Assembly (NCBI RefSeq): GCF_003812745.1 | Contig: NZ_CP033831.1 | Coordinates: 4,030,001 to 4,094,000, forward strand | Length of the DNA stretch: 64,000 nucleotides | Source: Serratia sp. FDAARGOS_506 | GTDB taxonomy: Bacteria; Pseudomonadota; Gammaproteobacteria; Enterobacterales; Enterobacteriaceae | Direction: 5' to 3' | In this document: piece after piece, positions 39,401 to 47,384 of the stretch | How the letters are laid out: every line of letters begins with the position of its first letter | Numbering within the stretch: the stretch's first letter is position 1 | Made by a program: the position numbers and the translations under genes | Notes under the pieces: model-generated | The model's database searches: none | What the model was told of the DNA's origin: nothing | The model's input: only the letters and a program-made list of their open reading frames with translations

Positions 39401-41135
39401 CATTGTCGATCAGGCCACCCACTCGCCAGTGCTGCGCCGTTTCACCCAACGCCACCAGGCGGCCACGCTGATTGACCAGTTGGCCGGCCGAAAGCAGGAG
39501 GCTCTGCGTCTCGATGGTGCCATCACTGTTATCCAGCTCGCCCGCCAACGTGAAGCGATTCTCACCGTCACCAGCCTGTGACCAAGTGGCCTGTTGGTTG
39601 AAAAGACTGTCGGCATCGACCGCCCAGCGCCCGGCCTTGACCTTGGCCTGCTGCGCATCCACATTCCCTTCCGTACGCACGACAAGCTCACCGCTGTCTA
39701 CGGTGGACTGGCGCAATGCCACGCCACCTTCCCGTGCCGTCAGCGCGGTACGGCCTGCTCCGACCTGCGCGCCGCTGATATCCACCCGGTGCCCGGTCGC
39801 ATTGACGTTCTTTTTAGCGAGCAGACTGCCACTGGCGCGGATATCGCCCTGGCTATCAAGCTGCAGATTGGCATCATGGACCAACGTGCTGTCGGCATTA
39901 CTGCCCGCCAGCAGGTGGCCACTGGTTTGAATGCCGCGCTCGGCGTTCAAGTGCACATTCCCGGCCGCCGCCAGCGTACCGGATTGCGTTAATATTCCCT
40001 CGCGACTCTGTACGGCCAATTGGCCGCCACCGTACACTTTGCCGTGTATATCAACGTCGCTTTTTGCCGCCAGCTGCATGTCGCCGCCGGCCTGCGTGCC
40101 CGCATCCGGTGCATCAGACCGCCAACTGAGTTTGCCTTCGCTGCTAACAGTGAGCGTTTTACCTGCTTGCACCTGCCCGTTCTGATTACGCACACCGACG
40201 CCGGCTTCAGTGCCAATCATGCGGATACTGCCGCTGTACATGCCGCCCATCTGCCCCATATCGATGGCCAATTCAGGTTTGGCACTCCCGTCATCCGAAA
40301 GCGGCACTGCGGTTTTGCCGTCTGCACTCACCCGGTTACGGCCGGCCACCACCGTCAGCCCTTCTTTAGCCCAGACGCCGGCGTTGACCTCCACCGCGCG
40401 CGCCAAAATATCAACGTATTCGGTATCATGGCGCGCATCTCCGTTGAGCCCGCCTCCCTCGATGCGCACCACCCCGCGCTCAACCTGATAACCCGCCACG
40501 CTGCCGTCGGCGTTCATTTGCGGTTTGCCGGTAGTCAGCGTCATTCGACCGGCGTTGATGGTGCCACAGCCGTTGCAGACGATCCCGGCAGGGTTGGCCA
40601 CAATCACCTGAGCCTTGCCGCCGGCCACCTCCATAAAACCGCGCAGCTGGCTGGGATTATTGCTGTTGACTTCGTTGAGGATGACGCGTGCCGGCGCGGC
40701 GTTGGGATTGAGGTTAGGGTTGCCCTGGATCATCCCGGCCATCTGGGTCGAGGTCATCACCGCCGAGTTGTTGAGGATGGCACCTTTGGCGTCGACATCG
40801 AACTGCTGATACTGGTTATGCGAGATCCCTGCCTGGTTGGGGGCGGTGATGTTGACCTGCGGCAAACCGTTCTGGGTATTGATGACCTCCGGCCGCTGGG
40901 TAGGGTTGGCGCCGCCGTCCGCGACAATGCCATCTGCCATGACGGGGCCGGCGAACATCAATAGCCCAAGCAGCCACACTGATCGACGCACGGTGACCCA
41001 CAAACGACTTCCAGCTGTTATCCCTGAACCGATGCGCTGCCCCGGTTCGCTGCTGCAACTGCGAGCCAGTTCGGACACTACCCGCAACTCCCCGTGGGTG
41101 CGGCTGAAGATAAGGCGATAGCAATGTTTGTTCAT
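30435..41135 (-). CDS. cdiA: CdiA, contact-dependent growth inhibition effector (two-partner secretion exoprotein)
   Basis: An intact 3566-residue exoprotein. An extended signal peptide covers residues 1-67 (ESPR-type start MNKHCYRLIFSRTHGELRVV, cleavage likely after VMA). It is followed by the TPS secretion domain (about 68-320; motifs NPNL and NPAGI), a filamentous-haemagglutinin repeat block (about 430-1560), a non-repetitive middle (about 1640-2190, including SSDYMLGRVGYDPAQ) that corresponds to the receptor-binding/YP region, a second FHA block (about 2200-3000), and a pre-toxin domain ending at VENN (3299-3302). The last 264 residues form the delivered toxin end. Its final domain (about 3500-3566, EVRFAVDSRGVIHRFEGTNG) is not assigned to a toxin family here. 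Exported by CdiB, it delivers the toxin into neighbouring cells on contact. Confidence 0.93.
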   Translation of the reverse strand: MNKHCYRLIFSRTHGELRVVSELARSCSSEPGQRIGSGITAGSRLWVTVRRSVWLLGLLMFAGPVMADGIVADGGANPTQRPEVINTQNGLPQVNITAPNQAGISHNQYQQFDVDAKGAILNNSAVMTSTQMAGMIQGNPNLNPNAAPARVILNEVNSNNPSQLRGFMEVAGGKAQVIVANPAGIVCNGCGTINAGRMTLTTGKPQMNADGSVAGYQVERGVVRIEGGGLNGDARHDTEYVDILARAVEVNAGVWAKEGLTVVAGRNRVSADGKTAVPLSDDGSAKPELAIDMGQMGGMYSGSIRMIGTEAGVGVRNQNGQVQAGKTLTVSSEGKLSWRSDAPDAGTQAGGDMQLAAKSDVDIHGKVYGGGQLAVQSREGILTQSGTLAAAGNVHLNAERGIQTSGHLLAGSNADSTLVHDANLQLDSQGDIRASGSLLAKKNVNATGHRVDISGAQVGAGRTALTAREGGVALRQSTVDSGELVVRTEGNVDAQQAKVKAGRWAVDADSLFNQQATWSQAGDGENRFTLAGELDNSDGTIETQSLLLSAGQLVNQRGRLVALGETAQHWRVGGLIDNAGGTVGSNGDLRLDAGSLDNQSGTVKTQAGFTLHADGAVNNAGGNLLAGNGLTLEAGSELNNASGTLSGADVRLAVQRLDNAQGQVIGQGNLDLTASHLDNQRGLIGAGKALDIRTGDWDNRGGIAQGETVVTATAGNLNNDGGKLLSGQTSTLKTTGNVTNRSGEISAEVLTVNTDRLDNTQGKVIGQQRLDLHARQGLNNTQGLLGAGEALAVSSQGELNNRGGTVQGNGQTRVAARDVRNEAGKLLGGQRLTLTAAGALGNREGEISGESFTLTAQQVDNAQGKMVARQDANLTAQQGLNNTAGWLEAGNTLSVKTDGDWDNQGGTAQGGRQITATAQTLDNTGGRLQSGGDLGLDAAGSILNRTGKLTAQQALDIRVGAASLFDNDGGSLQSGGDLSLQGGQLTNRAAGMVLGGQALSLTLTGSWDNQNGTLTGNGRTQVRAASLLNAQGAINALGSLDMQFSDRLDNGQGRIFSALSQTLRGQAISNAQGWMGSQGSWRAISSGFDNTQGSVQSQQDAQLAADWLNNTKGVLQSAQNLALRIKQDIDNRSGKVSAQGQLTVQGAADGEHAGAINNAGGQWLAGEGLSIAARALDNTQGGLLYSQKQQRLTLSDALNNRDGKVQSGEALQLDAQALNNADGTIDGQQQVALRILGLLENTGGAVRSNGDQQVAASGINNARGVFSSRGGITVTSKQLDNDGGTLISQGAGIYRLDQLNNQHGKVHSGDALTLEGAQVNNQGGQLVSTQGLILKAGMLDNSGQGTLSSQAAINLLVGRLNNRDGGLILGTTRTDIAARDIDNTAGRLQSAGQLTLTKVASLDNRQGRILANGNLDINADQSPTDSPLALLNQGGRMESAAHLTAHARTLDNQNGTLLGLQAVTLSAQQDYTHQAGDTVSSNGTVAFSLSGAFTNLADWLLPGNLALTAASITNPAILVGKTLQLTTGALQNTGRLEADSMTLNVDTLDNAAALMGDDIAVYGRIIDNHGAPAVMAATRSLTVQAGERLTNREGALIYSADRLQLHSDDLIENRASFIEADGDATVEARRLNNLREGLVIERDAEKSDYKWHRYNYYWRSYGSKVNPDKSTMAPTTQQLTYQDDAAAQTNRYGTLLAIDAAGKRAQVRVKDNKGQLTDLWVNYLALKPNADGSYAMTFYETRGGNQLATIPTPYQNGFHWEHDWTQVMTWDPEKHVDIDSAPFITDYNNFRERTESGTLTRDRLVSEGIGARILAGGNMVLRITGALLNDASVITANGNLTQDGGGSVDNRGYSVNERRQAAIVDHYDKDTHHWYPTFNRDETTALATVDGVITGNGTVTINGARITNTTVNQAQISQLDAALKAVDAERAELERNPLAFTVEGAARPDGDTTLAQGEQMTQPGATPSSPLGRPLLPSELALTQLQHLGNVATTIPNNGLFSQHTATGSPFLVVTDERFTRRDNFISSDYMLGRVGYDPAQAHKRLGDGFYEQRLVREQVLALTGKPSVKGWDAMEQYQQLMNNGSKVAQDFHLVPGVALTPEQIAALQQDIVWLVSETVQTEGGPQTVWVPKVYLAQTTLRLTGDGAVIGGGDLQLSANSITNAGNLFADKALTVDAGQFLHQGGDIKADSIDVQADSLAMSTNLQDALRQATMSAGDIRLRGTDITLTGAKLDATDTLNLSARNDLTITAAKSSHTADFEVISGSMGNRTRGGTEEAGSRMAHVSGEWQQALGSELNAGGNLTLNAGRDVTFTGSQASAAGSTRVQAGGDINIGAESTTNTTHLNANSRTSSVSNDRQEERLTLSTLGGDQGVTLVAGNRLLAEGVQIDSKEGRIGVSAQDVTIKDARTRTQDQDSENKREGKTKSHRIEQTEREISTGSTFSARDGVTVVGREGDVTVTGSTLHSEQGAVALQAKQDVTLNTATERESTFSEERSQKKGFLKKSSSHSIANDAATREKGSLLSGNSVSVNAGNDLTVTGSAIAADQDVNLQAGRNVDIGAATETDTHYRLEEKKKSGLLGSGGIGFTIGKQSSKHEIDEKGRTQNQSVSTVGSSQGSVNITAGNQLHIGGADLVAGKDLTLTGDSVTIDPGYDQRTRKETYEQKQSGLSVALSGTVGGALNTAVSSAQQARKEGDGRLNALQNTKAALSGVQAAQAAELDKLNTDAGKGATNTVGISASWGSQSSKSETRTDSRQSQGSTLTAGQNLSITANGKNHNAQSGDIAITGSQLKAGKDLSLDAARDITLQSAQNSESTVGKNSSKGGNVGVGIGAGSGGYGISVSAGVNAGKGHENGNGLTHAETTLDAGSHLNLTSGRDTRLIGAQASGEKVTVDVGRDLRLESEQDSDRYDAKQQNASAGGSFTFGSMTGSANVSAGKDKLHSNFDSVKEQTGLFAGKGGYDVKVKEHTQLDGAVIASQADKGKNRLDTGTLGWTDIHNQADYSATHSGGSFSTGGPVGKDLLTNMAGGMLSGANNSGHAEGATKAGVSEGTLIVRDKDKQQQDVAQLNRDTDNANAGSISPIFNKEKEQNRLKQAQLIGEIGGQAMDVIRTQGDIAGLKEALKAHPELKGNETALKQTDAYRKAMKEYGTGSDLQKAAQAVTGALTALAGNNLAGALASGASPYLATEIKKLTTNPLTGKVDVAANAMAHAVLGAVTAELNNQSAAAGGLGAGGGELAARYIAGQLFPGKTAQQLSESEKQQVSTLSQLAAGLAGGLATGDTAGAVTGGQAGKNAVENNHLNQPQQQSRSEELAACNGNSGCRADVRQKYAAEYDHVQAEIANCASPEHCISLAKELKGWLGDYSARMTELETKARNEGIGSLTTAETQEWVNLRGAMSNIDASRDLLVHRAQILGGSEETSKEIASILGQTGIASAAGVAAGVGKGNSGNKGSAIPAPEPITATNGLVYKSNPKHTLGQQGNRPNAGIEPKDSVKLFEQSIPSTKQYPNKEVRFAVDSRGVIHRFEGTNGQYHWNGSTGDKNALTSDQIPSAVQKQLGVRVK
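31230..31514. repeat. 285-bp direct repeat, copy in cdiA (pre-toxin/VENN region)
   Basis: Partner of 29624-29908. It encodes the end of the pre-toxin domain of cdiA up to the VENN codons at 31230-31241. Recombination between the copies would replace the present toxin end and cdiI with the orphan pair and delete about 1.6 kb. Confidence 0.93.
36455..39845 (-). repeat. filamentous-haemagglutinin repeat block inside cdiA
   Basis: Protein-level repeats of about 20-25 residues with the pattern LDNxxGxxxxxGxLxLxAxxLxNxxG occur dozens of times across residues about 430-1560. They are degenerate at the DNA level. They are expected to form the beta-helical filament that projects the receptor-binding part away from the cell. 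Confidence 0.85.
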
Positions 41136-41203
41136 GGGTCACATCCGTGAGAAAAGTCAGTCCGTTCAGATCGGTATCGGCAACGTTGTCGTTATCGCGA
41201 TGT

Positions 41204-42919
41204 TCAGATTTCCAGGTTTACGCTGAAGCCGGCGCTGGCCCCTGAAGTGTGGAACCCTGCAGGTTTGTACAGCGGCACGCCGGCAAACAGGTCATAGCTG
41301 AGCCGCCCCCACAGCGCACCGCGAACGCCGAGCGCGCTGCCCGCCAACTGCCGGCCCGGCAAGCCACGCGCGTTAGGCCCGTCCACCCGGCCATAGTCGG
41401 CGGCCAGGTACAGCTCGTGGCCGCGAGAAAACGCATTCCAGGCGATTTCATTGCGCCACAGCAGGCCCTTTTCGCCGGACAGCATCTGTTCGCCGTCAAA
41501 ACCGCGCACCGTGTAACGCCCGCCAATGGCCATCCGCTCCTGCGGCGTCAGCGCATTCGAGCTCCACTGCCCCCGCACGCTGGCATAAACCCGCCAGGGC
41601 TGCTCCCACAATGAGAAAGGCTGATTGATCCCCACATCACCGAGTAGTATGCCGGTACGCGCCGAGCCGTCGTGATTGGCTTCCTCCGGCGCGCGCAGCG
41701 CCCCCAAGGCGCCGGTACCGCGGCGCCAGCTGATATTCGCATCCAAGGTGGTGGTACCGAGGTAGCTACGCTGGTTGATCCCAACCTCCCAGCCGGCGGT
41801 ACGCCGCTTTTGCTTGGTCACTTCAACGTCGCCCACGTGGTTAGTGGAGTGTTTGCGATACCCGCGCACATTGAACGTGGTCTTGTGCGACTGGTCGCGG
41901 TACAGCAATCGGGAGACGGTCAACAGAATGTTGTCGCTCTTGCCGCTGTAGCGCAGCACCTCGTTAACGTTGGGGATGTTCTGATGGTAGGTGTAGTCGT
42001 TGTAATTGGCCGAGAAGGCCCAATACCCCACAGGGAAGAAGTAGTTCAGCGTATGTGAACGGTTGCCGAACGGCCCGTGCTGGAACACATCATTGCCGAT
42101 GTTGGCGTAGAACAGATCATTTTGCGCAAACGGGGCATCGATTGCCAGAGTGGCCGAACCGAGATAACGGCCGGTGCTTTTGGAGCCGCTGTCGTCCAAC
42201 CCCAAACTCAGCCGCACCGGACGCCCCTCGTGCCAGTTGACCTGCAGATCGCTGGTGGCGTCCTCGGCGCCGGGTACAATTTTAATGTCGGCATTGGCGC
42301 TGGGTACCCGCCTGAAGTTTTCCAGCCCCTGTTCGACATCGCGCAGGTTGAGAATATCACCGCGTGAAGCCGGAATAGCGTTCCACAGCCGCCCACGCCA
42401 GGAGACCGGCTCCTCAAAGCGGATCTCACCAATGCGCCCCGGTTGCAACGTCAGCGCCAACACGCCCGTAGTCAGATCCTGCTCTTGCGCCATCACGCGT
42501 GTCGTGACATAGCCCTTGGCCAGTATGACGTTTTGCACCTTATTGATGATGAGCACAATGCCCTGGCTGCCCAAACAGCGCCCTTTGGCATCCGCAGCGG
42601 CGCCCAGCGCCCATTGAAAGCGATCGGCGGAATCACCGACCAACGTTAGCCGGTTGATGATGAAACAAGGACGTTCGTGTGTGGGGTAATCGGGCAGCAC
42701 AACGTCGGGACGGGAGAGGCGCGCATCGGCCTGTGGGGCATTTTGCTGTTGCAGAGCGCGCTCGCGCTCCTGCTGGCGCTGCTGCTCGCGGGCATCAATG
42801 GAGGCCACGCCATCGCTGGTAGACGCTGAGGCGGAAAACAGTGGTACAACGCCGATCAATAATCCCGACAGTCCACCGCGGATAAAATAAAGTAAAGCAC
42901 GAGCAGTATCTGAGCGCAT
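41204..42919 (-). CDS. cdiB: CdiB, outer-membrane two-partner secretion transporter
   Basis: A 571-residue TpsB/Omp85-family protein. Signal peptide with a long N-region (cleavage near SASA, about residue 32), a glutamine-rich stretch typical of the plug helix and linker (about 45-60), POTRA domains (about 85-235), and a 16-strand barrel with the conserved motif near GGRYTVRGFDG and a terminal phenylalanine-type strand (FSVNLEI). It recognises the TPS domain of CdiA and exports it. It lies 68 bases upstream of cdiA in the same operon. Confidence 0.93.
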   Translation of the reverse strand: MRSDTARALLYFIRGGLSGLLIGVVPLFSASASTSDGVASIDAREQQRQQERERALQQQNAPQADARLSRPDVVLPDYPTHERPCFIINRLTLVGDSADRFQWALGAAADAKGRCLGSQGIVLIINKVQNVILAKGYVTTRVMAQEQDLTTGVLALTLQPGRIGEIRFEEPVSWRGRLWNAIPASRGDILNLRDVEQGLENFRRVPSANADIKIVPGAEDATSDLQVNWHEGRPVRLSLGLDDSGSKSTGRYLGSATLAIDAPFAQNDLFYANIGNDVFQHGPFGNRSHTLNYFFPVGYWAFSANYNDYTYHQNIPNVNEVLRYSGKSDNILLTVSRLLYRDQSHKTTFNVRGYRKHSTNHVGDVEVTKQKRRTAGWEVGINQRSYLGTTTLDANISWRRGTGALGALRAPEEANHDGSARTGILLGDVGINQPFSLWEQPWRVYASVRGQWSSNALTPQERMAIGGRYTVRGFDGEQMLSGEKGLLWRNEIAWNAFSRGHELYLAADYGRVDGPNARGLPGRQLAGSALGVRGALWGRLSYDLFAGVPLYKPAGFHTSGASAGFSVNLEI

Positions 42920-42940
42920 CCCTGGCCCCTCACCGTTACT

Positions 42941-42970
42941 TTATGGTTATTTATTTAGTCAAAACCATAA
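42941..42970. promoter_or_regulatory. inverted repeat in the cdi promoter region
   Basis: TTATGGTT (42941-42948) and AACCATAA (42963-42970) form a perfect 8-bp inverted repeat with a 14-base AT-rich spacer, just upstream of cdiB. The 263-base gap to fsaA is AT-rich and must contain the cdi promoter. The repeat is a candidate regulator site; no known operator was recognised. Confidence 0.4.
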
Positions 42971-43182
42971 ATTACGTAAATGAATGTAAATAAAATTCCC
43001 TCAGGCGGATTATGGTCTATAGAGGTCAAAAATCAACTGCTTTATGCTACAGCGAAGCAAAAGACATATGGAAAGCGGCAAAGACGAGAAGAATCGCGAA
43101 AAGGCGAGAGGATGACGCTACGATGCGCCATCCTTTAAAATTAATTGTCAATCGGAAGAAAAATTAACGCATCAGGCCGTTA

Positions 43183-43848
43183 TCAGCTCAGCAAATTGCT
43201 GCCGAAAGCGCCCTGCCAATCTTGCTCAAACTTCTCGACCGCGGCCTGTACCGCCGGGGTGCTCAGGAATTGCTCCGCCACATCCACCGGCAACGTGATG
43301 GCCTGGCAGCCCGCCAGCAGGCACTCCAGCGCCTGGCGCGGCGTTTTGAAGCTGGCGGCCAGCACCTGCGCCGATGGCGCGTGCAGGCTCAACAGCTGCT
43401 GCAGCTCGTGCACCATTTCGATACCGTCGCCGCCCTGTGCGTCCAGGCGATTGACGTAAGGCGCCACATATTCCGCCCCGGCCAAGGCCGCCAGCAGCCC
43501 CTGACCGGCGCCGTATACCGCCGTGCCCAACGTCGGGATGGACATGGTTTTAAGCTTCTTGATCGCCGCCAACCCTTCGGCGGTCGCCGGTATCTTGACC
43601 ACCAGCCCCGGTACGCGCTGGCTGAGCAGCGCCGCCTCCGCCACCATGCGCTCGGCATCGGCCGCCATCACCTGCGCGAACAGCTTGCCGGTGCCGCCGA
43701 GGGCGTCGCGCAGTGCGGGCAACACTTCCCAGATCGGCTTACCTTCCTTCGCCACGATGCTCGGGTTGGTGGTGACGCCGTGCAGCGGCAAAATGCGCGC
43801 CAGGCGTTTTACCGCAGTCACATCGGCGGTATCGAGATAAAGCTCCAT
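43183..43848 (-). CDS. fsaA: fructose-6-phosphate aldolase
   Basis: A 221-residue transaldolase-like protein, close to E. coli FsaA (220 residues) with the Schiff-base lysine at K85 (GLVVKIPAT). FsaA splits fructose 6-phosphate to dihydroxyacetone and glyceraldehyde 3-phosphate in vitro; its physiological role is debated. The ATG at 43848 has AGGAG upstream. It is divergent from the pflE-pflF pair, with which it is also linked in E. coli. Confidence 0.93.
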   Translation of the reverse strand: MELYLDTADVTAVKRLARILPLHGVTTNPSIVAKEGKPIWEVLPALRDALGGTGKLFAQVMAADAERMVAEAALLSQRVPGLVVKIPATAEGLAAIKKLKTMSIPTLGTAVYGAGQGLLAALAGAEYVAPYVNRLDAQGGDGIEMVHELQQLLSLHAPSAQVLAASFKTPRQALECLLAGCQAITLPVDVAEQFLSTPAVQAAVEKFEQDWQGAFGSNLLS

Positions 43849-43997
43849 CACGGACTCCTGTGTCATGTTCTGTGGGCGGATTCAAACTCTGATCATCATA
43901 GGGCAAAAACCCTGTCAACCTTTGACCAAAATCAATTCAACTTTCATTCGAAACACCTTTAATGACGAAAGATTCAGCAACGCCAAACGGGTGACTC

Positions 43998-44897
43998 ATG
44001 TTCTTCAATCTGCAGCGCTACTCGACCCATGATGGCCCCGGCATCCGCAGCGTGGTCTTTTTAAAAGGGTGCCCGCTGAGCTGCCGCTGGTGTCAGAACC
44101 CGGAAAGCCGCTCGCGTCACGCAGATCTGCTGTTTGACGAGCGCCTGTGCCTGAGCGGCTGTTCGCTGTGCACCGAGCACTGCCCGCAAGGCCTGCGGCG
44201 TAACGAGGGAGCATTGACGCTGCGGCGCGACGTCATCAGCGCAGACGACTATGCGGCGCTGGCCGCCGCCTGCCCGACCGGCGCGCTCAGCCTGTGCGGC
44301 AGCGCGGTCAAGCCCGACGATATCATGGCCGAGGTGATGCGGGATAAGCCTTTCTACCTGCGCAGCGGCGGCGGTTTAACGCTGTCCGGCGGCGAACCCT
44401 TTATGCAGCCGGAGGTTGCGGCGGAGCTGCTGCGGCGTGGCCGCGAAGCCGGCATCCACACCGCCGTCGAATCCTGTCTGCACGTTCCGTGGCGTTACAT
44501 CGCCCCTTCATTGCCCTGGCTGGATCTGCTGTTGGCCGATCTCAAACACACTGATGAAGCGCGTTTCAACACCTGGACCGGCGGCTCCGCCCGTCGGGTG
44601 ATGAACAATTTTCGCCGGCTGGCGGCACACGGCGTGCCAATGACCGTGCGCGTGCCGCTGATCCCCGATTTCAACGCCGATCGCCATTCTGTCCGTGCGA
44701 TTGTCGACTTCGCCGCCGACGAGATCGGCGTGTCGGAGATCCATTTTCTGCCGTACCACACGCTGGGCATCAACAAGTATCACCTGCTTGGCGAGCCCTA
44801 CCGCGCCGCCCGCACGCCGCTGGACGCGCCCGATCTGCTGGCCTTCGCCGAAGCGTACGCCGGCGCCAAAGGCCTGACCGCCATTTTGCGAGGATAA
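43998..44897 (+). CDS. pflE: glycyl-radical enzyme activase (PflE/YbiY)
   Basis: A 299-residue radical-SAM protein with the CxxxCxxC cluster at C25, C29 and C32 (GCPLSCRWC). A ferredoxin-like insert with additional cysteines ([16 protein letters not shown]) follows, the layout of activases for pyruvate formate-lyase-like enzymes. It abstracts a hydrogen from the glycine of the partner enzyme using SAM. It is four bases before pflF. Confidence 0.9.
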   Translation: MFFNLQRYSTHDGPGIRSVVFLKGCPLSCRWCQNPESRSRHADLLFDERLCLSGCSLCTEHCPQGLRRNEGALTLRRDVISADDYAALAAACPTGALSLCGSAVKPDDIMAEVMRDKPFYLRSGGGLTLSGGEPFMQPEVAAELLRRGREAGIHTAVESCLHVPWRYIAPSLPWLDLLLADLKHTDEARFNTWTGGSARRVMNNFRRLAAHGVPMTVRVPLIPDFNADRHSVRAIVDFAADEIGVSEIHFLPYHTLGINKYHLLGEPYRAARTPLDAPDLLAFAEAYAGAKGLTAILRG

Positions 44898-44901
44898 CGC
44901 C

Positions 44902-47334
44902 ATGACCACATTGGATTTGACTACCCTCAGCGCCCGCATTCAGGCGCATAAGAACGCGCTGATCCACATCGTCAAACCGCCGGTGTGCACCGAACGCGCA
45001 CAGCACTATACCGAAACCTATCAGCAGCATCAGGACCGGCCGCTGCCGGTGCGCCGTGCGCTGGCGCTAGCCAACCACCTGGCGAAGCGCAGCATCTGGA
45101 TCGCCAACGACGAGCTGATCGTCGGCAACCAGGCCAGCGAGCTGCGCGCCGCACCGATCTTCCCCGAATATACCGTCGGCTGGATAGAAAACGAAATAGA
45201 CCAGTTGGCCGACCGCCCGGGCGCCGGTTTCTCGGTCAGCGAAGAGAACAAGGCGATTTTGCATCATCTTTGCCCCTGGTGGCGCGGCCAAACGGTGCAG
45301 GATCGCTGCTACGGCATGTTCACCGACGAACAGAAGGCGCTGCTCGCCACCGGCATCATCAAGGCCGAGGGCAACATGACCTCCGGCGACGCCCACCTGG
45401 CGGTCAACTTCCCGCTGCTGCTGGAGCTGGGCCTAGACGGCCTGCGTGAAAAGGTGAACGCGCGCCGCAGCCGCCTGCACCTGACCGAGTGGGAAGACCT
45501 GCACAAAGCGCAGTTTCTCAACGCCATCGACATCGTGCTGGCGGCACTGAGCGAACACATCCTGCGCTTCGCCCGTCTGGCGCGCAACATGGCGCAATGC
45601 GAAACCCGCGACTGGCGCCGCACCGAGCTGCTGGCCATCGCAGACAACTGCGACCTGATCGCCCATCGCCCGCCGTGCACCTTCTGGCAGGCACTCCAGC
45701 TGTGCTATTTCATCCAGCTAACTCTGCAAATCGAATCCAACGGCCATTCGGTTTCCTTCGGCCGCCTCGATCAATATCTCTATCCCTGGTATCGGCGCGA
45801 CGTCGAGCTGGAGCAGAGCCTGGCGCGGGAAGACGCCATCGAGCTGCTGCACAGCTGCTGGCTAAAACTGTTGGAGGTCAACAAGATACGTTCCGGCTCG
45901 CACTCCAAGGCCTCCGCCGGCAGCCCGCTGTACCAGAACGTCACCATCGGCGGCCAAAAACTGATCGACGGCCGGCCGTGCGACGCGGTCAACCCGCTGT
46001 CCTACGCCATTCTCGAATCCTGCGGCCGCCTGCGCTCCACCCAACCCAACCTCAACGTGCGTTACCACGCCGGAATGAGCGCAGATTTCCTCGACGCCTG
46101 CGTGCAGGTGATCCGCTGCGGTTTCGGTATGCCGGCGTTCAACAACGACGAAATCGTCATTCCCGAGTTTATCAAGCTGGGGGTTGAACCGCAGGATGCC
46201 TATGATTACGCCGCCATCGGCTGCATCGAGACCGCCGTTGGCGGCAAATGGGGCTATCGCTGCACCGGCATGAGCTTCATCAACTTCGCCCGCGTGCTAT
46301 TGGCGGCGCTGGAACAAGGCCGCGACGCCACCTCCGGGCAGATTTTCCTGCCGCAAGAGCAGGCGCTGTCTAAAGGGAACTTCGCCGATTTCGAGCAGGT
46401 AATGGCGGCCTGGGATCGGCAAATCCGCTACTACACGCGTAAATCAATTGAGATCGAATGCGTGGTGGACAGCGTGCTGGAGGAGAATGCCCACGATATC
46501 CTCTGTTCCGCGCTGGTAGATGACTGCATCGAACGCGGCAAAAGCATCAAGCAAGGCGGCGCCAAGTACGACTGGGTTTCCGGCCTGCAGGTCGGCATCG
46601 CCAACCTCGGCAACAGCCTGGCGGCGGTGCGCAAACTGGTGTTCGAGCAAGGGACAATCGGCCAGCAGCAGCTGGCGGCGGCGCTGGCCGACGACTTCGC
46701 CGGGTTGGATGGGGAACAGCTGCGCCAGCGGCTGCTCAACACCGCGCCCAAATACGGCAACGACGTGGACGACGTCGATCGGCTGCTGGTGCGCGCTTAC
46801 CAAACCTACATCGAGGAACTGAAACAGTATCGCAATACCCGCTTCGGCCGCGGGCCGATCGGTGGCGGCTACTATGCCGGCACTTCGTCTATCTCGGCCA
46901 ACGTTCCCTTCGGCGCCGCTACCCTGGCCACTCCGGATGGCCGTAAGGCGCACCAGCCGCTGGCGGAAGGCGCCAGCCCGGCATCCGGCACCGACCACCT
47001 GGGGCCGACGGCGGTGTTCAATTCACTCGCCAAGTTGCCGACCGAAGCAATCCTGGGCGGCGTGCTGCTCAACCAAAAACTGAGCCCGGCGACGCTGGAC
47101 AACCCTCGCGATCGGGAAAAGCTGATGCTGATGTTGCGCACCTTCTTCGAGAGCTATCGCGGCTGGCATGTGCAGTACAACATTGTGTCGCGCGAAACGT
47201 TGCTGGCAGCGAAGCAACACCCTGACCAATATCGTGATTTAGTGGTTCGCGTAGCTGGCTATTCCGCCTTCTTTACCGCATTATCCCCTGAGGCGCAGGA
47301 TGATATTATTGCGCGTACAGAACATACTCTTTAA
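44902..47334 (+). CDS. pflF: glycyl-radical enzyme PflF/YbiW
   Basis: An 810-residue glycyl-radical enzyme, the same length as E. coli YbiW and similar throughout. The active-site thiyl cysteine is C441 (AIGCIETAVGG) and the radical glycine is G786 in RVAGYSA near the C-terminus. The cysteine is followed by Ile-Glu, as in the dehydratase-like branch (diol dehydratase pattern CxE), rather than the Cys-Cys pair of true pyruvate formate-lyase. A dehydratase role is therefore plausible; the substrate is unknown. It is oxygen-sensitive and used under anaerobic conditions. Confidence 0.92.
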   Translation: MTTLDLTTLSARIQAHKNALIHIVKPPVCTERAQHYTETYQQHQDRPLPVRRALALANHLAKRSIWIANDELIVGNQASELRAAPIFPEYTVGWIENEIDQLADRPGAGFSVSEENKAILHHLCPWWRGQTVQDRCYGMFTDEQKALLATGIIKAEGNMTSGDAHLAVNFPLLLELGLDGLREKVNARRSRLHLTEWEDLHKAQFLNAIDIVLAALSEHILRFARLARNMAQCETRDWRRTELLAIADNCDLIAHRPPCTFWQALQLCYFIQLTLQIESNGHSVSFGRLDQYLYPWYRRDVELEQSLAREDAIELLHSCWLKLLEVNKIRSGSHSKASAGSPLYQNVTIGGQKLIDGRPCDAVNPLSYAILESCGRLRSTQPNLNVRYHAGMSADFLDACVQVIRCGFGMPAFNNDEIVIPEFIKLGVEPQDAYDYAAIGCIETAVGGKWGYRCTGMSFINFARVLLAALEQGRDATSGQIFLPQEQALSKGNFADFEQVMAAWDRQIRYYTRKSIEIECVVDSVLEENAHDILCSALVDDCIERGKSIKQGGAKYDWVSGLQVGIANLGNSLAAVRKLVFEQGTIGQQQLAAALADDFAGLDGEQLRQRLLNTAPKYGNDVDDVDRLLVRAYQTYIEELKQYRNTRFGRGPIGGGYYAGTSSISANVPFGAATLATPDGRKAHQPLAEGASPASGTDHLGPTAVFNSLAKLPTEAILGGVLLNQKLSPATLDNPRDREKLMLMLRTFFESYRGWHVQYNIVSRETLLAAKQHPDQYRDLVVRVAGYSAFFTALSPEAQDDIIARTEHTL

Positions 47335-47384
47335 ACCTTTGACTCTTAGCGGCCGCGCCTTGGCGGCCGCATCATCAGGCCGAT

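Noticed and set aside
36455-39845. Regularly spaced short repeats that could look like a CRISPR array
   Set aside because: They are degenerate protein-level FHA repeats in an open reading frame, without constant DNA repeats or spacers.
35250-41000. Several long plus-strand frames (up to about 310 codons) across cdiA
   Set aside because: They are antisense shadows of a GC-rich repetitive gene. They lack ribosome sites and family motifs, while the minus strand is one intact 3566-codon frame with a full domain order.
43849-43997. CTTTCATT...AATGACGAAAG imperfect repeat between fsaA and pflE as an operator
   Set aside because: The repeat is imperfect and matches no operator I know well enough to name.
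47350-47370. Two GCGGCCGC palindromes after pflF as a terminator
   Set aside because: They form a strong stem but no T-run follows, and yciT starts just after it, so I could not call it a terminator with confidence.
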